A stretch of DNA of 12,696 bases. Source: Anaerolineae bacterium. Lineage in GTDB: Bacteria > Chloroflexota > Anaerolineae > JAFGEY01. The stretch covers positions 1 to 12,696 of the forward strand of contig JAFGIE010000106.1 in the NCBI GenBank assembly GCA_016929775.1. Direction: 5' to 3'. A program made the position numbers and the translations under genes. How positions within the stretch are numbered: the first letter of the stretch is position 1; each line of letters opens with the position of its first letter. Below the pieces are notes generated by a model. The model was not told where the DNA came from. It searched no databases and worked only from the letters and a program-made list of their open reading frames with translations. Positions 1 through 6,814 of this stretch are shown in pieces.

Positions 1-965
1 CCGTGGCCTCGATGCTCTACCTCGACTACTCGCGCGAACCGGGAGAGTGGGTGCCCAACGAGTATGGCGGAAACGAGAACCTGGAGGCGATCGCCTTCCT
101 GCGCCAGTTCAACGAACTGTGCTACCGCTACCACCCAGGGATCGTGACCATCGCCGAAGAGTCGACGGCATTTCCGGCGGTATCGCGCCCTACCTACCTC
201 GGGGGGCTCGGTTTCAGCCTCAAGTGGAACATGGGGTGGATGAACGACACGCTGCGCTACATCAGCAAGGACCCGGTGCACCGCAAACACCACCACAGCG
301 ATCTGACGTTTGGCCTGATCTACGCCTTCACCGAGAACTTTGTGCTCGTGATCTCGCACGACGAAGTCGTACACGGCAAGGGATCGATGATCGGCAAGAT
401 GCCGGGCGATGACTGGCTCAAGTTCGCGAATCTGCGCCTCTACTATGGCTTCATGTTCAGCCACCCGGGCAAGAAGCTGCTCTTCATGGGGCAGGACTTT
501 GGCCAGTGGCAGGAATGGAGCGAGGCGCGCAGCCTTGACTGGGACCTGACCCAGTGGGACCGGCACTATGGCCTGCAGACCTTTGTCGCCGATCTGAACC
601 ACCTGTACCAGAGCGAACTAGCGCTGTACGAGCGCGACTTTGAGAGCGCCGGTTTTGAGTGGATCGACCTGAGCGACTGGGAGAACAGCATCATCGCCTA
701 CATCCGGCGCGCAGCGGATCCCGACGACTACCTCGTGATCGCCTGCAACTTTACGCCGGTGCCTCGCTTTGGGTACCGGGTCGGGGTCCCCGAGGGCTGC
801 TTCTATCGCGAAGTCCTGAACAGCGACGCGTCCATCTACTGGGGCAGCGGTCTGGGCAACCGGGGTGGCTTTCACTCGGACCCGATCCCGTGGCACGGGC
901 GCCCACACTCGCTCAACCTGACCTTGCCCCCCCTCGCGATCGTCGTCCTAAAGCCGGAACGGTAG
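1..965 (+). CDS. glgB: 1,4-alpha-glucan branching enzyme, C-terminal half (5' end outside window)
   Basis: Glycogen branching enzyme (GH13) cuts alpha-1,4 glucan chains and re-attaches them through alpha-1,6 bonds in the cytoplasm. The frame is open from the first base, so the gene begins upstream; the first full codon is GTG at 3, inside the conserved block that follows the catalytic Asp nucleophile. That Asp should lie about two codons before the window. Counting from codon 3, the acid/base Glu is residue 52 in AEES and the transition-state Asp is residue 120 in [17 protein letters not shown] and FTPVPR blocks and an all-beta C-terminal domain ending in LTLPPLA follow, as in E. coli GlgB. 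The frame ends at TAG 963-965 with no lesion. A glycyl radical enzyme gene starts 8 nt later on the same strand, so the two are probably co-transcribed. Family assignment is very secure. Confidence 0.97.
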   Translation, partial: VASMLYLDYSREPGEWVPNEYGGNENLEAIAFLRQFNELCYRYHPGIVTIAEESTAFPAVSRPTYLGGLGFSLKWNMGWMNDTLRYISKDPVHRKHHHSDLTFGLIYAFTENFVLVISHDEVVHGKGSMIGKMPGDDWLKFANLRLYYGFMFSHPGKKLLFMGQDFGQWQEWSEARSLDWDLTQWDRHYGLQTFVADLNHLYQSELALYERDFESAGFEWIDLSDWENSIIAYIRRAADPDDYLVIACNFTPVPRFGYRVGVPEGCFYREVLNSDASIYWGSGLGNRGGFHSDPIPWHGRPHSLNLTLPPLAIVVLKPER

Positions 966-973
966 GAGCGACG

Positions 974-3133
974 ATGGACGAGCCCACAGCCCGGGTCCGG
1001 GCACTGCGCCAGCACGTCCTGCAGCGGGATGACGCCCGTCTGCGCCCGCCGCCCGAACCGGAGCTGCTCGCCGCGCGCGCGTGGATGGCAACGGCGGGCG
1101 AGCCGTGGACGGTCGTGCGCCGCGCCGAAGAGACGGCGGCGATCCTGCGCGGGATGACGCCCGTGATCGACCCGGGCGAGCTCTTGGTCGGCAAGTACTG
1201 CCCGCGAGCGTACACGCCCGAGGAGGCGGCGGAGGTACAGCGCTACCGCGCGTGGGCCGACCCTGCCAGGGCGCCTGTCCGCGGGCAGCGGGCCCACATG
1301 GCGATCGACTATGACCGGCTGATTCGCCTGGGCATCGACGGGACCAGGCGCCAGATCGATGAGTACCGGGCGCGGTTGGACCTGGCACGCCCCGAGGACC
1401 TCGAGAAAGACGCGTTCTACCGCGCCTGCTTGATCGCCCTGGACGGCGTCGTCGCCTGTGCCCACCGCTACGCCGAGGAGGCAGAGGCCCTCGCTGCGGT
1501 AGAGCCAGGTGAGCAGCGCCGGGCTGAGCTGGAGGGCATCGCCCGGATCTGCCGGCGGGTGCCCGAGCATCCAGCGCGTACGTTCTACGAGGCGCTGCAA
1601 GCGGTGCACTTGATGACCTTTTGCCTGTGCGCGGGGCAGCGGACACATCTCTTCCAACTGGGAAGACCGGACCGCTACCTGCTTCCCCTCTACCGCCGGG
1701 ATCTGGCGGCAGGACGCGTCACCCCGTCGCAGGCACTGGAGCTGATCGACTGCCTGGCGCTCCTGCTCTCCGAGTACACGCCGCGTGGCCTCGCCGTAGG
1801 CTGGATGCTGGGCGGGCGCAACGCCGCAGGGGCGGACGTGAGCAACGAGCTGACCGACCTCTTTCTGCAGAGCATCGGACACGTCCGGTTGGCCTACCCG
1901 TGCGTCGGGCTGTGCTGGACGCCCGAGACGCCTGCGTCGACGCGCGCCCTGGCGTCCAAGCTGGTGGCGGAAGGGCTGGGCAACCCGGCGTTCTTTGGGG
2001 ATGACGTCATCACGGCGGGCATGATCGAGGCTGGGCTGCCGCCTGCCGAGGCGTGTCTCTACCAGCACAGCACGTGCGTCGAGATCACGCCGATTGCCTC
2101 GTCCAACGTCTACGTCGCCAGCCCCTACATCAACCTGCTGCAGTGCTTGCACGACGTGCTAGGCGTTCCGGGCCTCGACGGGCCCCGAGAGCTGCCGCCG
2201 CCTGCCTCCTTTTCATCCTTCCAGGAACTCCTGGAGGGCTATCTCGAGCGGCTGCGGCGCGCGATCCGCGAGGGCGTGGTCGAGCAGAACACCGCGCAGG
2301 CGACGCGCCGCTACAACGGAGGCTTTCCGCTCCTGTCGTGCTTTGTCAACGACTGCTTGGCCCGCGGACGGGACATCGATCACGGCGGCGCGCGGCACAA
2401 TTGGATCGAGCCCTCCTTTGTCGGCTTGTCGAACCTGGTCGATTCGCTGGCAGCGATCCGCCAGTTCGTGTACGAGACAGGCGGGATCAGCCTCGAAGAA
2501 CTGGCAGCGGCGATGCGCGCGGATTTCGCAGGGCAGCAGAGCCTGCGCCTGGCGCTGCTCCATCGCGCCCCCAAGTACGGCAATGACGACGCGCGCGCCG
2601 ATGCGTTGGCGGTCACGATCACCGAGTGGATCCGCAGCGAGATGCGCGGCTATGAGACCTACCTGGGCGGCGCCTTCCGCTCGGGCTTTTTCTGCTGGAT
2701 CCAGCACGAACGACTGGGACGGGTCACCGCCGCCTCCGCGGACGGACGTCCTGCGGGCTTTCCGCTGGGGGACGGGTCGGGACCCGCGCAGGGGCGCGAG
2801 CTGCACGGTCCCACCGCGGCAGTCTTGTCGGCGACAGAGTGGGAACACGCACCCCACCTGGGCGGGATCGCCGTCAACCTCAAGTTCACCCGTCCGCGCG
2901 ATGCAAGCGCTTTCGCGCAGCGGCTGCTCGACGTCGTAGAGACCTATCTCTCTCGTGGGGGATTCGAGATCCAGGTCAACGTCGTGGACCGGGAGACGCT
3001 GCTCGCTGCCCAAGCGCATCCGGAGCAGTACCGCGACTTGGTGGTCCGTATCGGGGGGTACAGCGACTACTTTGTGGGGCTGTCGAGCGAGATGCAGCGC
3101 GAGATCATCGCCCGGACAGAGCACGCGCTCTAG
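974..3133 (+). CDS. Glycyl radical enzyme (pyruvate formate-lyase-like family), substrate unknown
   Basis: The 719-residue protein has the PFL-like barrel through about residue 570 and a C-terminal glycine-radical domain. The radical motif RIGGYSDYF places the radical Gly at residue 695, 24 residues from the end, as in known family members. The thiyl-radical Cys is Cys368 in STCVEITP, with Glu370 two residues on. PFL itself has a Cys-Cys pair here; the Cys-x-Glu arrangement is typical of eliminating members such as glycerol/diol dehydratases and choline TMA-lyase. An eliminase-type reaction is therefore inferred, but the substrate cannot be read from sequence. At 719 residues it is shorter than most family members (about 760-850). 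The ATG at 974 is chosen because AGGAG (964-968) sits just upstream, overlapping the glgB stop. No co-directional activating enzyme follows; the next gene is a convergent radical SAM gene. Confidence 0.93.
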   Translation: MDEPTARVRALRQHVLQRDDARLRPPPEPELLAARAWMATAGEPWTVVRRAEETAAILRGMTPVIDPGELLVGKYCPRAYTPEEAAEVQRYRAWADPARAPVRGQRAHMAIDYDRLIRLGIDGTRRQIDEYRARLDLARPEDLEKDAFYRACLIALDGVVACAHRYAEEAEALAAVEPGEQRRAELEGIARICRRVPEHPARTFYEALQAVHLMTFCLCAGQRTHLFQLGRPDRYLLPLYRRDLAAGRVTPSQALELIDCLALLLSEYTPRGLAVGWMLGGRNAAGADVSNELTDLFLQSIGHVRLAYPCVGLCWTPETPASTRALASKLVAEGLGNPAFFGDDVITAGMIEAGLPPAEACLYQHSTCVEITPIASSNVYVASPYINLLQCLHDVLGVPGLDGPRELPPPASFSSFQELLEGYLERLRRAIREGVVEQNTAQATRRYNGGFPLLSCFVNDCLARGRDIDHGGARHNWIEPSFVGLSNLVDSLAAIRQFVYETGGISLEELAAAMRADFAGQQSLRLALLHRAPKYGNDDARADALAVTITEWIRSEMRGYETYLGGAFRSGFFCWIQHERLGRVTAASADGRPAGFPLGDGSGPAQGRELHGPTAAVLSATEWEHAPHLGGIAVNLKFTRPRDASAFAQRLLDVVETYLSRGGFEIQVNVVDRETLLAAQAHPEQYRDLVVRIGGYSDYFVGLSSEMQREIIARTEHAL

Positions 3134-3154
3134 CGGCAGGACACGCGCTCACCC

Positions 3155-4165
3155 CTAGACCACGAATGCCAGCCTGTAGCCACAGGTCGGGCACTGGTTG
3201 CCGTCGACCAGCAGGTTGCGGATGTAGTACCCATAGCGCTGCACGCAGATCGTCCCGCACTCGGGACAATGCGTGTGCTCGTACCGGTCACCCGGGACGT
3301 TGCCGGCGTAGACGTAGCGCAGGCCCGCCGCGTAGCCGATCTCGGCGGCGCGATGCAGGGTCTCTACCGGAGTGGGCGGCGCGTCGAGCAGGTGATAGCG
3401 GGGCGTAAAGCGCGAGAGATGCCACGGCATATCCCGATCGACGCCGGCGAGGAACTCGGCGATCTCGCCCAGGGTCTGGTCGTCGTCGTTGTATCCGGGG
3501 ATGATGAGCGTCGTCACCTCGACCCACACCCCCGTCTCGCGCAGGTAGCAAATGGCATCCAGGACCGGCTGCACGCGCGCCCCACACAGCTTGCGGTAGA
3601 ACGCATCTGACCCTTTGAGGTCGATGTTTGCGGCGTGCAGGTCGGCGCCGATCGCGTCCAGCGCTCCGGCGGTCATGTAGCCGTTCGAGACAAAGACGTT
3701 TCGGAGCCCGGCGAGCGTAGCCAGGCGCGCGCAGTCATAGGCGTACTCGAAAAAGACGGTCGGTTCGGTGTACGTGTAGGCGATCGACGCACAGCGCTCC
3801 CGCGCCGCAAGGCGGACCACGTCACCCGGCGAGAGGTCTCGTGACCACTCTTCCCAGCCGACGTGCTCGCGCGGCGCCTGCGAGATGTCGGCGTTCTGGC
3901 AGAAGCGACAGGTAAAGTTGCAGCCCACGGTCGCGATCGAGAACACGCGCGTCCCGGGCATAAAGTGGTAGAGCGGCTTCTTTTCGATCGGGTCTACCGC
4001 AGCCGAGATGGCTTTCCCGTATACGAGGCTGTACAGGCTCCCGTCGCGGTTCTCACGGACGCCACACACGCCGCGCTGTCCGGGCCCGATCCGGCAGCGA
4101 TGGGCGCACAAGTTGCAGCGCACCTGGACTGGGTCCAGATGTTCGTAGAGCATCGCCTCTTTCAT
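3155..4165 (-). CDS. amrS: AmmeMemoRadiSam-type radical SAM protein (PflA-related)
   Basis: The 336-residue protein matches AmrS, the radical SAM member of the AMMECR1/Memo/radical SAM trio, a relative of glycyl-radical activating enzymes. It shows an N-terminal cysteine set (C17, C20, C24, C34 in CNLCAHRC and GVCGVREN), then the radical SAM motif C82-x3-C86-x2-C89 (CNFTCRFC) that binds the [4Fe-4S] cluster. A C-terminal zinc-ribbon-like pair CPEC (300-303) and CPTC (325-328) follows. The ATG at 4165 is preceded by an AGGAAGG ribosome site and forms an ATGA overlap with the pcm stop, so it is translationally coupled to pcm. An open frame extends upstream inside pcm but lacks family similarity. 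Its 3' end lies 21 nt from that of the convergent glycyl radical enzyme gene. No AMMECR1 or Memo gene is in the window. The biochemical role of AmrS is unsettled; activating a glycyl radical enzyme is one possibility. Confidence 0.9.
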   Translation of the reverse strand: MKEAMLYEHLDPVQVRCNLCAHRCRIGPGQRGVCGVRENRDGSLYSLVYGKAISAAVDPIEKKPLYHFMPGTRVFSIATVGCNFTCRFCQNADISQAPREHVGWEEWSRDLSPGDVVRLAARERCASIAYTYTEPTVFFEYAYDCARLATLAGLRNVFVSNGYMTAGALDAIGADLHAANIDLKGSDAFYRKLCGARVQPVLDAICYLRETGVWVEVTTLIIPGYNDDDQTLGEIAEFLAGVDRDMPWHLSRFTPRYHLLDAPPTPVETLHRAAEIGYAAGLRYVYAGNVPGDRYEHTHCPECGTICVQRYGYYIRNLLVDGNQCPTCGYRLAFVV

Positions 4166-4866
4166 GGCGTACCTTCCTCTCGCAAGTTCACCCCGCCCCG
4201 CCGGTTCCAGCCCTGCTCGCCGATCAAGGGCACGAACGCCACGCCGAGCAAGGTCTCCGTGTCGAACGCATCGCCCCGGCGGCGCACGCGCACGAGCTGC
4301 TGTGTCCAACGTGGGCCGATGGGCGCCACCAAGCGCCCGCCATCGGCAAGCTGCCAGCGGAGCGGTTCCGGCATCGCGGGCGCGGCGGCGGTGACGATGA
4401 TCGCGTCATAGGGAGCGCCGTCGGGCCAACCCAGCGTACCATCGCCGACGACCACGTGTACATTGTCGTAGCCCAGCGCCGACAACACAGCCCGCGCCTC
4501 CTCTGCCAGGCGCGGCAGCCGTTCCACACTGATCACTTGGGCAACCAGCTCTGCCAGGACCGCAGCCTGGTAGCCCGACCCGGTGCCGATCTCGAGCACC
4601 CGCTCCTCCTCCTTCAGCGCCAGGGCGGCGGTCATGTAGCCCACAATGTACGGCTGTGAGATGGTCTGCCCCTGCCCGATCGGCAGCGGGGCGTCGTGAT
4701 AGGCTGTGCTACGCAGGTGATGGGGCACGAACCTGTGCCGCGGCACCGCCCGCATCGCCGCCAACACGCGTTCATCACGCACGCCGCGCATCTCGATCTG
4801 CCGGCGCACCATCTCTTCGCGCTCGCGATCGAACGTCTCGTCCTCTTGCATCCAGCCGCTCGCCAT
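4162..4866 (-). CDS. pcm: Protein-L-isoaspartate O-methyltransferase
   Basis: This 234-residue cytoplasmic repair enzyme uses SAM to methylate abnormal L-isoaspartyl residues in aged proteins and so allows their return to aspartate. Family blocks are clear: MVRRQIEMRGV near the N-terminus, HRFVP (44-48), the substrate-binding segment GQGQTISQP (64-72), the SAM loop LEIGTGSGYQ (91-100), and acidic VISVERL after it. The ATG at 4866 is used because an AGGTGG sits a few bases upstream; a second in-frame ATG at 4851 has no clear ribosome site. The C-terminus runs about 15 residues past the usual end (GEQGW) with a basic, low-complexity tail. It is the first gene of a two-gene unit with amrS (4-nt overlap). 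It is read from the extended -10 promoter at 4917-4922. Confidence 0.96.
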   Translation of the reverse strand: MASGWMQEDETFDREREEMVRRQIEMRGVRDERVLAAMRAVPRHRFVPHHLRSTAYHDAPLPIGQGQTISQPYIVGYMTAALALKEEERVLEIGTGSGYQAAVLAELVAQVISVERLPRLAEEARAVLSALGYDNVHVVVGDGTLGWPDGAPYDAIIVTAAAPAMPEPLRWQLADGGRLVAPIGPRWTQQLVRVRRRGDAFDTETLLGVAFVPLIGEQGWNRRGGVNLREEGTP

Positions 4867-4916
4867 CGCCCACCTGCCTGACTACAGCCGACCCGACGCA
4901 CGTACGCGCTGCACCT

Positions 4917-4946
4917 ATTATAGCACACCTTGACCCGCTCTGACAG
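4917..4946 (-). promoter_or_regulatory. Promoter for pcm-amrS
   Basis: On the minus strand a perfect TATAAT occupies 4922-4917. It is preceded by TG one base away (TGCTATAAT), an extended -10. CTGTCA, matching four of six bases of the -35 consensus, lies 18 nt upstream at 4946-4941. The predicted transcript start, near 4910, leaves a leader of about 45 nt before the pcm ATG. This is read by eye; the surrounding GC-rich DNA makes a chance TATAAT less likely. Confidence 0.7.
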
Positions 4947-4962
4947 ACTCGGCGGCGCTGTT

Positions 4963-4991
4963 TTCCCACCGCGTCTGTTCTGGGGTATAAT
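4963..4991 (+). promoter_or_regulatory. Promoter for hddC-hddA
   Basis: A perfect TATAAT lies at 4986-4991, with TTCCCA (four of six bases of the -35 consensus) 17 nt upstream at 4963-4968. Transcription would start near 4998 and give a leader of about 50 nt before the TTG start codon at 5049. The site faces away from the pcm promoter, with about 63 bp between the two -10 boxes, so the two -35 regions lie close together. A regulator bound there could affect both units. Confidence 0.7.
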
Positions 4992-4996
4992 GGGGC

Positions 4997-5035
4997 TGCG
5001 GCGTCGGGGCGCAACCGGCGCGGGGCGGCGCCGCA
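4997..5035 (+). other. GC-rich inverted repeat in the hddC leader
   Basis: TGCGGCG at 4997-5003 is complementary to CGCCGCA at 5029-5035, giving a possible 7-bp stem around a GC-rich 25-nt loop. It would begin almost exactly at the predicted transcript start and end one base before the ribosome site GGAG (5037-5040). It might affect mRNA stability or initiation on the TTG start. In DNA this GC-rich such a repeat can also arise by chance. Confidence 0.35.
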
Positions 5036-5048
5036 TGGAGCGAGACGC

Positions 5049-5789
5049 TTGAAGACGGTCATCCTGGCAGGAGGTCTAGGCAAGCGGCTCCGTCCTGCGG
5101 TCGCCGATCGCCCCAAGCCCATGGCTGAGATCGCGGACCAGCCCTTCCTGCTCTACCAGATCGCCCAGCTGCGCGCGTCCGGCTTGTGCGAGATCGTGCT
5201 GTGCGTGGGCTATCGCGCCGCTCAGATCACGTCGTACCTTGGCGACGGCACGAGGTGGGGAGTCTCGATCGCATATGCGATCGAGGAGACGCCGCTCGGG
5301 ACCGCCGGGGCAATCCGCAACGCGGGCCCACACATCGACGGCACGTTCCTGGCGATGAACGGCGATTCCTACGTCGACGCGGATCTGCACGAGCTGGTCG
5401 CAGCGCATCGCCAGCAGCGCGCCAGCGCGCGGCGCACTGTCGGCACCCTGCTCCGGACCTACGTCGACGATGCCGCGTCATATGGCACCCTGGAGGTAGA
5501 CGCGCACGGCTGGGTCACGCACTTTGCGGAAAAGGCGGCACGTGCGCGCGGGTGGATCAATGCCGGCGTGTACGTCCTGGAGCCCGAGATCTTGGACCTG
5601 ATCCCGCCCGACCGTGCCGTATCGCTCGAGCGAGAGGTCTTTCCCGATCTCCTCCAGAGCGGCTACCGCTTGTTCAGCCACGCCACCGCGGGCTATTTCG
5701 TGGACATCGGCACACCCGAAGGCTATGCGCGCTTTCAGGCCTATGTCGCAGCGCGCGGGCCGACGGATAGCGAGGAGAAAAGACCGTGA
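5049..5789 (+). CDS. hddC: Sugar-1-phosphate nucleotidyltransferase, probable D-glycero-alpha-D-manno-heptose 1-phosphate guanylyltransferase
   Basis: The 246-residue protein is a single-domain NTP-transferase fold enzyme. It probably joins GTP and heptose 1-phosphate to make GDP-heptose in the cytoplasm. Visible motifs are the nucleotide-binding loop LAGGLGKRLRP (6-16), RPKPM (21-25) with the phosphate-binding Lys23, NGD with metal-binding Asp106, FAEK (159-162) and GYFVDIGTP with Asp219 as likely second metal ligand. There is no C-terminal hexapeptide-repeat domain, which matches HddC and argues against GlmU-type enzymes. The start is TTG at 5049: GGAG lies at 5037-5040, and the nearby ATG at 5035 is in a frame that stops at 5052. 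It overlaps hddA by 4 nt (GTGA), and that kinase partner drives the specific assignment. A mannose-1-phosphate guanylyltransferase or other nucleotidyltransferase remains possible on sequence alone. Confidence 0.85.
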   Translation: MKTVILAGGLGKRLRPAVADRPKPMAEIADQPFLLYQIAQLRASGLCEIVLCVGYRAAQITSYLGDGTRWGVSIAYAIEETPLGTAGAIRNAGPHIDGTFLAMNGDSYVDADLHELVAAHRQQRASARRTVGTLLRTYVDDAASYGTLEVDAHGWVTHFAEKAARARGWINAGVYVLEPEILDLIPPDRAVSLEREVFPDLLQSGYRLFSHATAGYFVDIGTPEGYARFQAYVAARGPTDSEEKRP

Positions 5790-6799
5790 TCGTGCGGAGC
5801 AAGGCTCCCCTGCGGATCAGCTTTGCGGGCGGGGGCACCGACGTCGAGCCCTACGCCTCCGAAGAGGGGGGCGCGGTGTTGAGCACCACGATCGACAAGT
5901 ACGCCTATGGCTCGATGCGCTTCCGCGACGATCGACAGATCACGGTCACGTCGCTGGACTATGACATCGTCGCCAAGTACAGCCTCGATGCGCCGCTGAT
6001 CCCGGACGGCAAGCTGGCGCTGGTCCAGGCGGTGATCTGTCGCCTGAACCGCGAGAACCACGACCAGGGGCTCGACTTTTTCCTGCACAGCGACGCGCCG
6101 CCCGGCTCTGGGCTGGGCTCATCGTCCACGCTGGTAGTCGCCCTGATCGGCCTCTTTCACCGCTGGCTGCACCTGCCACTGACCCACTATGAGATCGCCG
6201 ACCTGGCATACCAGATCGAGCGCGTCGACATGGGGATCAAGGGGGGCAAGCAGGATCAGTACGCGGCGACCTTTGGCGGGTTCAACTTTATCGAGTTCTC
6301 GCGTGAGGCGACGATCGTCAACCCGCTGCGCATCTCGCCCGACATCCTGAACGAGCTGCACTACCACCTCCTGCTCTGCTACACGGGGCGAACGCGCCTG
6401 TCGGGACACATCATCGACACGCAGGTCCAGCGCTACGTGGAGCGCCAAGCGGACGTGATGCGCGCCATGTCAGAGCTCAAGCGGATCACGGTCGCGCTCA
6501 AGAACGCGCTGCTGCAAGGGCGGTTGGACGAGTTCGGGTCTCTGCTACACGAAGCGTGGGCGAACAAGAAGGTGATGGCGAGCCAGATCACGGCGCCATA
6601 CATCGACGAGCTCTATGACGAGGCGCGCGCGCGCGGAGCGCTGGGCGGCAAGATCACGGGCGCAGGCGGCGGTGGGTACATGCTGCTCTACTGCCCCTTC
6701 GACCGCAAGCACCTGATCGCGGAGCGCCTCGAGCAACTCGGCGCGCAGGTGGTGGATTTCAACTTTGACGCCCACGGGCTGCAGACCTGGACCGTGTGA
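5786..6799 (+). CDS. hddA: GHMP kinase, probable D-glycero-alpha-D-manno-heptose 7-phosphate kinase
   Basis: The 337-residue GHMP-superfamily kinase probably phosphorylates C1 of heptose 7-phosphate with ATP to give heptose 1,7-bisphosphate. The N-terminal SKAPLRISFAGGGTDVEPY is the signature opening of the HddA/fucokinase-like branch. The ATP loop PPGSGLGSSS spans 105-114, GGKQDQYAATFGGFNF (153-168) carries the probable catalytic Asp157, and GAGGGGYM (292-299) is the third GHMP motif. Length is normal for HddA. The start is GTG at 5786, with GAGGAG (5772-5777) eight bases upstream, overlapping the hddC stop, so the two are translationally coupled. It ends 15 nt from the convergent methyltransferase-like gene. 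Other sugar kinases of this branch cannot be excluded, but hddC and gmhB nearby make heptose the best reading. Confidence 0.9.
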   Translation: MIVRSKAPLRISFAGGGTDVEPYASEEGGAVLSTTIDKYAYGSMRFRDDRQITVTSLDYDIVAKYSLDAPLIPDGKLALVQAVICRLNRENHDQGLDFFLHSDAPPGSGLGSSSTLVVALIGLFHRWLHLPLTHYEIADLAYQIERVDMGIKGGKQDQYAATFGGFNFIEFSREATIVNPLRISPDILNELHYHLLLCYTGRTRLSGHIIDTQVQRYVERQADVMRAMSELKRITVALKNALLQGRLDEFGSLLHEAWANKKVMASQITAPYIDELYDEARARGALGGKITGAGGGGYMLLYCPFDRKHLIAERLEQLGAQVVDFNFDAHGLQTWTV

Positions 6800-6814
6800 G
6801 CGGCAAAGCGCGCC

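Noticed and set aside
659..973. N-terminal extension of the glycyl radical enzyme frame upstream of 974
   Set aside because: It lies inside the glgB 3' end in another frame, looks non-family in composition, and the AGGAG-preceded ATG at 974 starts right at the family-like N-terminus.
872..2152. Open frame of 426 codons on the minus strand opposite the glycyl radical enzyme gene
   Set aside because: Shadow of the plus-strand gene: no recognisable domain, odd composition, no ribosome site noticed.
974..3133. Calling the glycyl radical enzyme pyruvate formate-lyase (pflB)
   Set aside because: The active site has Thr-Cys-Val-Glu rather than the adjacent Cys-Cys pair needed by PFL, so that specific name is not supported.
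3134..3154. Possible bidirectional terminator between the convergent genes, including a 9-bp direct repeat CACGCGCTC (3122-3130 and 3142-3150)
   Set aside because: No hairpin with a T-run is visible; the repeat is direct and short and probably chance.
5035..5052. ATG at 5035 as start of the nucleotidyltransferase gene
   Set aside because: It is in a different frame and stops after five codons; the TTG at 5049 gives the full family N-terminus.
6800..6814. Possible terminator between hddA and the methyltransferase-like gene
   Set aside because: Only 15 nt, with at most a 4-bp match (TGAG/CTCA) and no T-run.
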